NCBI RefSeq assembly: GCF_030272615.1
Contig: NC_081406.1
Coordinates: 188,214,391 to 188,278,390 of the forward strand
Source of the DNA: Cryptomeria japonica
Lineage: Eukaryota > Streptophyta > Pinopsida > Cupressales > Cupressaceae
Reading direction: 5' to 3'
Length of the DNA stretch: 64,000 bases
The notes under the pieces are model-generated. The model was given only the letters and a program-made list of their open reading frames with translations. It had not been told where the DNA came from and did not search any database. This document shows positions 57,214 through 64,000 of the stretch, piece after piece. Numbering within the stretch: the first letter of the stretch is position 1; every line of letters begins with the position of its first letter. A program made the position numbers and the translations under genes.

Positions 57214-59720
57214 ATTTCCAGTGCCCACCAAGGGGTACTACCCCATTAATCAAATCAGTTTTTATAAATAAACACTTTTGCAGGTATGTGGGAAACAAGA
57301 ATTAACGCGTAGGAAACATCCTTAGCACATCTGGTTGATCTTTCAGTGCATCCGGCTCACTGTTTGGCATGTGGGACTCATTCCCCAGTGTGTGTAGACC
57401 ATACCTTAGCACATCATCCCCACTAAAATTTTCTTGTAGGTCTCGACGCAAGAGAATAACAAAATAGAGCATTTAAAAAATAGTTCAGCGCATCGGGTAT
57501 GTCCGATAGCGCATCCTGATTATCTTGTAGCACGTACAGTCTATTTTGTAGCACATCATAGACATAGGCAAAATTAAAAATTGTAACTGAATGTGAAATT
57601 AGGCTTGTTGAAGTCCACAAAATCCATAGATTTTTCTAACGATTTGACTTGGTATCTTGCAGGGTTTTTAACAGTTTCTTACAAATGGGAGCTTAATTTT
57701 ATTTCTAAGATCATAAATAGTTTAAATTTTTACTAACTTAGTTAATTTAGTTAAAATATAAAGTTTTTTGATTCTTGTTGGATAAAATTGAACTCACTTT
57801 GTTTGGGCTTTAAAAAGAACCAGAAAATGAAACAATTTTTCCTTGCTTTTCTAGGAGAAAAATTTTCAGATTGGATCTTAAAAAGAACAAATCAATTTTT
57901 CAAAGTTTTACAAACAAATGGCCTAAAAAGAACTTCACCATCCTTTGGTGCATAAAAGGATCCATTTTAAGTTTTTGCAAGGTAAAAAATCACACAAAGT
58001 CCAAAGGTCATTTGTAACTAAAGAGGGAAGATCTTCCCCTTTCAAAATCAATTCTTTTATTGATGAAACATCGCATTTATTTTGTTGACCAAGTTCTCTT
58101 TTAATAGATCAGAAAATCATTGCTATGAAACGTTAAAAGGAACAACATCTTTTCGTGGAGCAACATCTCCATATAGAGTTAGCAAATCATTGCTTGAAAA
58201 GGCTAAAAAGAACTTGTGTGCTTTGTCTCGAAAGTGGAAGGTATATGCTCTCCCCTTAACTGGGTGATTAAAAATCCAAACCACTCTTAAAGCTTTCTTT
58301 ACTTCAAGCAATAAATCATTTAGCAGGCCTACCTTCTTGAGGGGTTGAAAAACTCTTAAAGCCATTTTTGGCCGATGTGAAGGGAATGACCTAAGTGGGA
58401 AATGGCTTTGAAGCCAAGTGTTCCAACCCACTATAATCAAAAGTGGAAAGTGACGAAAGTCCTTTTCAATGGTTGCACACAACGATTAGCCTTCCCCCAG
58501 TATCCTTGAGATACGTAAAGCCTTTGTTCTAAAGGTTGGGAAGCCTCCTGAGGGAGTTTATCACCGACGACCGAACGTGAAGCCTGATTATGAACCTTAG
58601 CATAGAAACTTTGAGCTGTGTCAGTATCCAGACATTTGCAATATCATAGTGCAAGGGTGGGGAAGAATCCATCCCCAAGATCGCTCACCATATATCTCCC
58701 AAGATAACTACTCAATTGTGGAACAATTCACTTTGAGTTAATTTCTGGCAAAAGGCAAAATAATGTCACCCCCTAGAGGGTGACATGGTTGTTTGAGCTG
58801 ACAAAGTATCGAGACTAGTGGGCTATGATATTGCCTATGACCCTTGAATAAAGAGTCTGACTGAAGTGCATGTTGTATATAAACCTGTCAAAACATTGGG
58901 GATTTGAACACATCCTCACAGAACATACACTAATTGTTTAGATTAAGCAAAATGGGTGTCTCTTTGGTGTCGTGCTTTCATTTTTTACTTCATAAAATCA
59001 TCTATCAGCACTAAAAACTCAAAGCAAATTTCCAAAAATTGCAGAAAAATAGCCAAGTCAAAATATCAGGGCAGTTTAGCACATAGAAGCCATCTTTTAG
59101 CACATTAAACCTCCACCTTAGTGCATCAAGTGTAAACATTAGCGCTTCAGCAGAAACCAAAACTAGCAATTTCAAGTAGCGTATTTTGAAAATAGCTTAG
59201 CACGTTGAAGCATCAGCTTAGTGCGTGGAAACCAAACCTTAGCGTGTAGGGTTTAACAATTAGCGCATAGGTGGCCCATATTGGTACATAACCTTTTGAA
59301 CCAAGGCAAAATCAAAATAAACTAGTAAGTGCATATCAAGGGGCAGCGTAGCGCATGGAGTCTTTTCGCTAGTGCATTGAGAAATTTCTATAGCGCATTG
59401 CATCTTTGTTTTAGCGCATAGCCAAAACCAGAAAAAAAGGGGGCAAAAACAGAGGTCAATTTTGAAAATTTTGAAAACAATTTTGAAAGCTTTCCTTCAT
59501 CAGCTTGAACTTCATCAAGCAAAAAACAAAAAGAGAGTATCAAAAGCTATTTCTAAAGCAAAATTTCCATTAAACAAAGTTGTCCAAAATCTGAAACTAG
59601 TCGCAAGATAAACATATCTCTCCTATCAATATCAGGAAACATCATCACAAGTGTCAAACAGGTCCTTCAGTCAAACAAACTTTTTATCCCAAAACACACT
59701 TGTTTTAAAACTCCAAGATG
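57214..59720 (+). other. E5 leader, 2.5 kb, with dispersed TAGCGCAT words and a palindromic-loop hairpin
   Basis: No gene. Two clusters of TTAGCACAT / TAGCGCAT words, 57320-57560 and 59080-59420, are separated by 1.5 kb of other sequence. A 9-bp hairpin lies at 58763-58786. The second cluster aligns with the E4 leader. Confidence 0.65.
58763..58786 (+). promoter_or_regulatory. 9-bp hairpin with palindromic CTAG in its loop (E5 leader)
   Basis: ATGTCACCC (58763-58771) pairs perfectly with GGGTGACAT (58778-58786). The six-base loop CCTAGA contains the self-complementary CTAG. This resembles retroviral dimer-initiation stems, by inference. Confidence 0.55.
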
Positions 59721-60273
59721 TCAAATTGAGTTTCCATATCAAGAAAGCTCATATTCCATATCATTTGACACACTTTGTTGTGAGGGAGCATTTAAACCTT
59801 CATTTTGATAAAGTAAAACATGAGTTTCCAAGAACAAGCTAAACTAAATCCAAAACAAATCAAAGGAAACCATTGATCACTTGTGCATGACTAATCCTCA
59901 TATTCTGAGAAGAAAAAATATTTATCATAACACTAAGTTGAAGAAACAACAACTGAGTTCTTCAAAACTTGCCAAAAGAAATAAATTTTTATACATTAAT
60001 CGCCAACTCTTCAAATCTCATCGCACATTCCTTTGTCATATACGCTTGTATCTTCAAAGTAAAACAAATGAATTTGACAAGGAACCCTTGAGGAGTAGAG
60101 CATTCTATCAAAAATCAGAATTCAGTCAACACTTAAATCAAGGAGGGAATATCAATCTGGCCTTCTTTCTTGAAGAGTGCATCACTTATAACATACCCCG
60201 ATTTGAACCACCAACCCCTGAGCAAAACATTGAAGAAGAGTTTGTTCCTTTTGTCATAGAAAGCTTCTACTAG
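59721..60273 (+). pseudogene. E5 ORF1 upstream of gag (Ogre-like)
   Basis: IPYHLTHFV near 59757, then after a frameshift PHILRRKNIYHNTKLKKQQ, RNKFLYINRQLFKSHRTFLCH and KTNEFDKEP, then an acidic end (EEEFVPFVIESFY). The stop TAG at 60271-60273 touches the gag ATG at 60274. A homologue is in E4. Basic first, acidic last; no named domain. Confidence 0.65.
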
Positions 60274-60955
60274 ATGCCTGTTGTTACTCACTCTCAATGA
60301 AACAAACAAAGTGAAATGCAACTAGAATCCAACATGAATCGGAGATTATCAAATCCTTTCGAGGGTCTGCATCTAGAGGACACTGAAATTACTGAGGAAC
60401 TCCTTCAAGAGTGTCAAGAAAGAACTTCATTTCAAAGGCTTGTGGAAAGGCTCATGGAAAATGACAAAGAAAAATATATGCTCATGCTTACAAGCAAAGG
60501 AGTTAAACTTCCTGAAGATTTGGACACGGACATTTTTAGAACAAGATCTCGACATTATGAATATTAAGAATGACAAAGAGAGGAAGAAACCCGTGACCCT
60601 GAGCAAGATATCCTTAAGAAAAATATCCCTAAGCAAAATATCCTTGAACAAAATATCCTTGAGCAAAACATCCCGGAGCAAAACATACCATTCCACACAC
60701 CATTTCAGCCTAGAACTAATGCAAGGGAAGAACTCTTCCCTTGGCAAAATAACACACCTTTGATTGCTCTCACTCAACAAATGCAAATGTTACAAAGACA
60801 AATGCAAGACATGCAATAAGGGACAACAGTATGGTACTCCTTAACTGAAATTTGTCCTTATCGTTTTGACAGACGGTTAAACATGGTAGCTTTTCCTCCA
60901 AACTCAGACGCTCCCAAATTTGACAAATATGATGGAAAAAGTGATCCCCGTGATC
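60274..60955 (+). pseudogene. E5 Gag N-terminus, interrupted by E7
   Basis: MPVVTHSQ, a stop, then RRLSNPFEG, ITEELLQECQERTSFQRLVERL, a 15-base tandem repeat giving EQNIL/EQNIP units (60598-60690), LQRQMQDMQ, and FDRRLNMVAFPPNSDAPKFDKYDGKSDPRD, where E7 cuts the Retrotrans_gag core. It aligns with E4 Gag. Confidence 0.8.
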
Positions 60956-62095
60956 TGTTAGGCCCAATATGGAAAGCTAATGTACTGAGAGGGGAGGGGT
61001 GAATCAGTACTCCAAAAATTTTCTTGAATAATAACTTTACTTTTATGTATAAATCAAATAGTGCAGTAACATAAAATAAAGCTAAAACAAATAGATAACA
61101 ATCATACATGATTCACTCCATAACACATATATTTTGGTTACGCAGAAACTCTTGGTTAGAGAGAAAAACTGCGGTGGGGATGGCACCCACAACTTCACTA
61201 CTGCAATAATAAAGAGTGCTCGGTTAGAGCTACATATTTAGCTATTTCTGATAGCTTACCCTATTAGGAGTAACAAGATCTATTAGATCTACCTTGCTAA
61301 AGGATTTTACAACACTTAATCTAAATGTTGCAACTGGTTAGAGGCTTTACAATTTATAGACTTGATTAGAGTCTTTTACCCTGTTAAAGGTTTCTCTTTC
61401 AACTTCACAATATTACAATAAAATCATTACAAATATCTACAACTTTACATCTGAAATGTTATAGAAGATTCTATGTGCTTAGAATAGATTACCTTGCTTA
61501 TAGCATACCTCGATAACCCATATAGTAACTCGGTAAACCCTTCTGTTTACTCTGTTCTTCGATTGTTCTCTAAAAATCTTCTCGGTGACCTCTGTGTCTC
61601 TCTAACAGTCTTTTTTTTTTTAATACATACACCCTTAACTTATGCTGTATAAATAGATCTCTTAAGACGGTGATCCAATTCATTGCTTTGATCTTACAAA
61701 CATGATTTGTAACCATGTAAAATATTTCATTGGTTAGATGACCTCAAAGTCATACATAATCTTCTAGTGCAATTTCCAATGTGATAACGGTTAGATGTGC
61801 CTCGATCTTGTAACATGTTTTCATATGCATGTCCAGGTTCAATGAATCTGGTAACACGTTTCACTCGGTGTATATCAACTCGGTGTGTCATCTTTGCTGC
61901 TCGGTAGACATAAAAAGATACTCGGTAGATAGCTCGGTGTATACTGCGTTCTGTGACTGCTTTCTTCTGTAACTGACTAGACTGTGCATACCAAATTCTC
62001 TGTGTATACCTACTGCATGATTCGGTAGTGTTAACTGACTAGAGTATATAGTATAACTTTGACATAAACTAATGGCAATTTGATAAGTAGTAACA
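60956..62095 (-). repeat. E7 3' LTR
   Basis: It starts TGTTAGGCCC and ends GTAACA in plus orientation. About ten CTCGGT words, concentrated at 61500-61960. The partner LTR is outside the window, so the left edge rests on the shared TGTTAGG start and the break in E5 gag, and the right edge on the purine tract. Confidence 0.8.
60982..61010 (-). promoter_or_regulatory. Conserved U5 hairpin (E7 copy)
   Basis: GTACTGA (60982-60988) and TCAGTAC (61004-61010) form a perfect 7-bp stem around a loop with a broken G-run. Two stem pairs differ from E1 on both sides. Confidence 0.7.
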
Positions 62096-62410
62096 ATCTC
62101 CCCTTTTGACATTAGTTGAGGTGTTTGACAAAAACTAATTTCAAAGTTATAACTCAAAAATCTATATACTTTGCAAAATGATTATACTTGATAGTATATA
62201 CAATAGTTAATGAAATAGTATATTCAGATATACTCCCCTTATCATTATACTGTACATAACTCTGATTTTCAGTGCTCGGTTCTGATTCTACTCGGTATAC
62301 TCCCCCCGTATACTATACTGCAAATACTATACATTCTCAATAATGTATCAAAACTGTATCACTCCCCAAATATATAGTATCACTCCCCCTTTTTGACAAA
62401 CATCAAAAAC
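62096..62410 (-). promoter_or_regulatory. E7 3' untranslated region with five PPT-like tracts
   Basis: Purine tracts on the minus strand at 62098-62108 (beside the LTR), 62231-62239, 62298-62307, 62361-62368 and 62382-62394. No gene. Confidence 0.65.
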
Positions 62411-64000
62411 TTAATTTCCATCCGGGGGTGGTAACTGGTCAAAAATAGATTTGTACTTGTTCCGAGCATCGGTGAGAGTGATAGAGAGTGCATCCTTTAC
62501 ACTTTCCATTAAAGAATTTTGTGCTTGAATATCAGCCAATAGTGATATTAAGCCATCAAGAGTGCTTCCCTCTTGTGTAGTAGACAAGAATGTGGCTAGG
62601 TTGATTTGTTCTTGGACTGATGAAAGATGTGGAAGGAATAATATCTGAAGTGTCATTATGTCCATCCTAATCTTGTGTTCTTCTTTTCTTAGTTCCAATT
62701 GTTGAGCCTTGAGCTGTTGAAGCTTGGTATAAAAATTTTGAACTGAATTGGGCTCTGGGGTCAACTTATTTGAGAGATCGGTGATCTCTTTCTCAATTGC
62801 TTCAGTTTTATTCTTAATGTCTTTAATGAATAAAGAAAATGTGCTTGAGTTGAGGGGACAACTCAGCAATGAATTTGACAAGTTTGACTTTACCAATAGC
62901 TAGAGATTTCTGTACCTCTTCTATCATTTTTGCAGTAAGCTCCTTGTCTTTTAGCTTGCTCAAATACTCAGATGCATCAACTTTAGATGTTTCTATTTGA
63001 TTAAGGAGTTCATCCAGATGAATGTGGATGGTTGCATCGGTTGACACTGTAGCTATAGATAGCATATCTAATAGCAGTGTCTTCACCTTCTGAAGTACTT
63101 TATTCTTCTTTTGTATGGCCATCTATTTTTCTTGTTCAGCCTTTGCTTTGCACAACTCACCAAAATCAATGAGTGCTTGCCCCTTTAATTTTGATATATC
63201 CACATTGGGCAACACTATTGGTTTAGATAAATCAATTTTGAAACTATGCTTTTTCACTTTCTTTTCTTTACCTTTGGCCGGTTGGACCAAGACAATAGCT
63301 TGGGAGGCTTGCTAACCCTCAGTAAGTTGCTTGGTAGATGCAACACTTTGGTTGGTTCCTCCAGCCTCTATGGTGTCTTTTGGTGTCTTGGTACTGGGTG
63401 TCTCAGCTGCAACATTTTCAATGCTTGAAGGTGCTTGAGAGGTATGTTCTCGAGTAGTATCTTCTCCTGTTGTAGACTTGTGACCTTCGGTGCCTTGTGC
63501 TATATCTCGAGGAGCTTCGATAGAGACAGGTTGATTGATCAGTGGATAAGGCTGAACTTGTTCTAAAATAGATTCACTAGATACAAGTTTTGCATATGTA
63601 GTGCCTTCTATCATTTCCTGCTCTAGTTCCTCTGTATCCATGACATCTTCATCTATTTGAATAGTGTCAGCAGGGTCTTGTTTGGTAGCATCAGGACCTT
63701 GCTTGGTGACAACAGGATCGTGCTTGGTGACATCAATGATTTCAACTGTAGGTTGTTCACTGACATCCTTGATTTTGAAGATTTCCTAAGATTTTGCTTT
63801 TGTCTCATTTTCTATGTCAATATATAGCCCATTCATTAGTTTTAAGGCTCTCTATTTGACAAGAACTTTGAATTGTAGGTTGTTAGATGTTCCTTTATTT
63901 CGGCTACTAACATATTAGGAAATAGATGGACTAGACTTCTTTCTCTGATTTGTTTCTTTGAGTCCATTGCATACTTCTGTAAAGTGGAAAAATTGAACCC
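62411..64000 (-). pseudogene. E7 ORF2, C-terminal part
   Basis: It runs from the window end to the stop at 62411 (ending LPPPDGN). A three-copy 21-base repeat at 63673-63735 encodes V/A-T-K-x-x-P units. A Thr/Ser/Glu-rich linker (63641-63312) and a helical C-terminus (KTEAIEKEITDLSNKL, LKAQQLELRKEE) match E1 and E2 ORF2 in layout rather than in close sequence. A frameshift near 62850. Confidence 0.65.

Larger units (their letters stand above)
38328..60955 (+). mobile_element. E5: Ogre-like Tat element, plus strand, 5' part only, split by E6 and E7
   Basis: The 5' LTR is 38328-39236 joined to 56685-57213, then leader, ORF1 and the gag N-terminus, cut at 60956 by E7. It is close kin of E4 in LTR, leader, ORF1 and gag but in the opposite direction. 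Bases before it are GAGAT (38323-38327), which should recur after its 3' LTR outside the window. Confidence 0.8.
60956..64000 (-). mobile_element. E7: third copy of the two-ORF, polymerase-less family, cut by window end
   Basis: LTR 60956-62095, purine tracts, then ORF2 on the minus strand. It inserted in E5 gag after TGATC (60951-60955), which should recur beyond the window. Diverged from E1 and E2: its repeated word is CTCGGT, not ACCGGT. Confidence 0.85.

Noticed and set aside
58123-58482. Minus-strand frame of 119 codons in the E5 leader
   Set aside because: No known motif, no E4 counterpart available, and leader sequence is expected to be noncoding.

Overview
This window is nuclear DNA of a land plant, made almost entirely of nested, decayed LTR retrotransposons. 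I see no host gene, rRNA, tRNA gene or CRISPR array. The evidence for a plant is the Tat/Ogre-type Ty3/gypsy polyproteins with two RNase H domains, a primer-binding site matching plant tRNA-Trp, copia-style initiator-Met primer sites, and a captured plant mobile domain. The density of long, old, nested elements suggests a very large genome. A gymnosperm is my guess, but the sequence does not prove it.

I name the elements E1 to E7. E1 (1-7338, minus strand, 3' LTR cut by the window edge) sits at the end of E3 (about 7339-18770 plus unresolved upstream sequence, minus). E3 is a Tat element with the order gag-PR-aRNH-RT-RH-INT, then an antisense ORF, then a second long sense ORF. E2 (23193-29835, minus, target duplication ATCTT) lies inside the 3' LTR of E4, whose LTR parts are 22663-23192 and 29841-30290 and whose body is 30291-38327, minus. 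E5 (from 38328, plus) appears to be inserted in the leader of E4. E6 (39237-56679, plus, 17.4 kb, target duplication CATCC) is inserted in the 5' LTR of E5. E7 (60956 to the window end, minus) is inserted in the gag of E5. The order of insertion is therefore E4, then E5, then E6 and E7, with E2 also later than E4 and E1 later than E3.

Two kinds of element live together here. E3, E4, E5 and E6 are Tat/Ogre-like and carry or carried full gag-pol. E6 and E3 also carry antisense ORFs; the one in E6 encodes a plant mobile domain protein. E4 and E5 carry an extra ORF upstream of gag, and E4 and E6 a G-patch between protease and reverse transcriptase. E1, E2 and E7 are a family with no visible polymerase genes. 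Where visible, it has ORF1, a coiled coil followed by four CCHC zinc knuckles (E1, E2), and ORF2, about 1000 residues long, with a conserved N-terminal region of no family I recognise (E1, E2) and a helical tail (all three). Because ORF2 is shared by diverged copies, this family is the best candidate for an undescribed system. Next to its primer site it also has a conserved hairpin with a C-run in the loop, and the stem changes look compensatory.

All elements look dead. Decay is mainly by nonsense codons of the kind made by C-to-T or G-to-A change, with few frameshifts; E6 gag-pol has 22 internal stops and one frameshift. Catalytic residues have been lost by the same kind of change, including the second integrase Asp in both E3 and E6.
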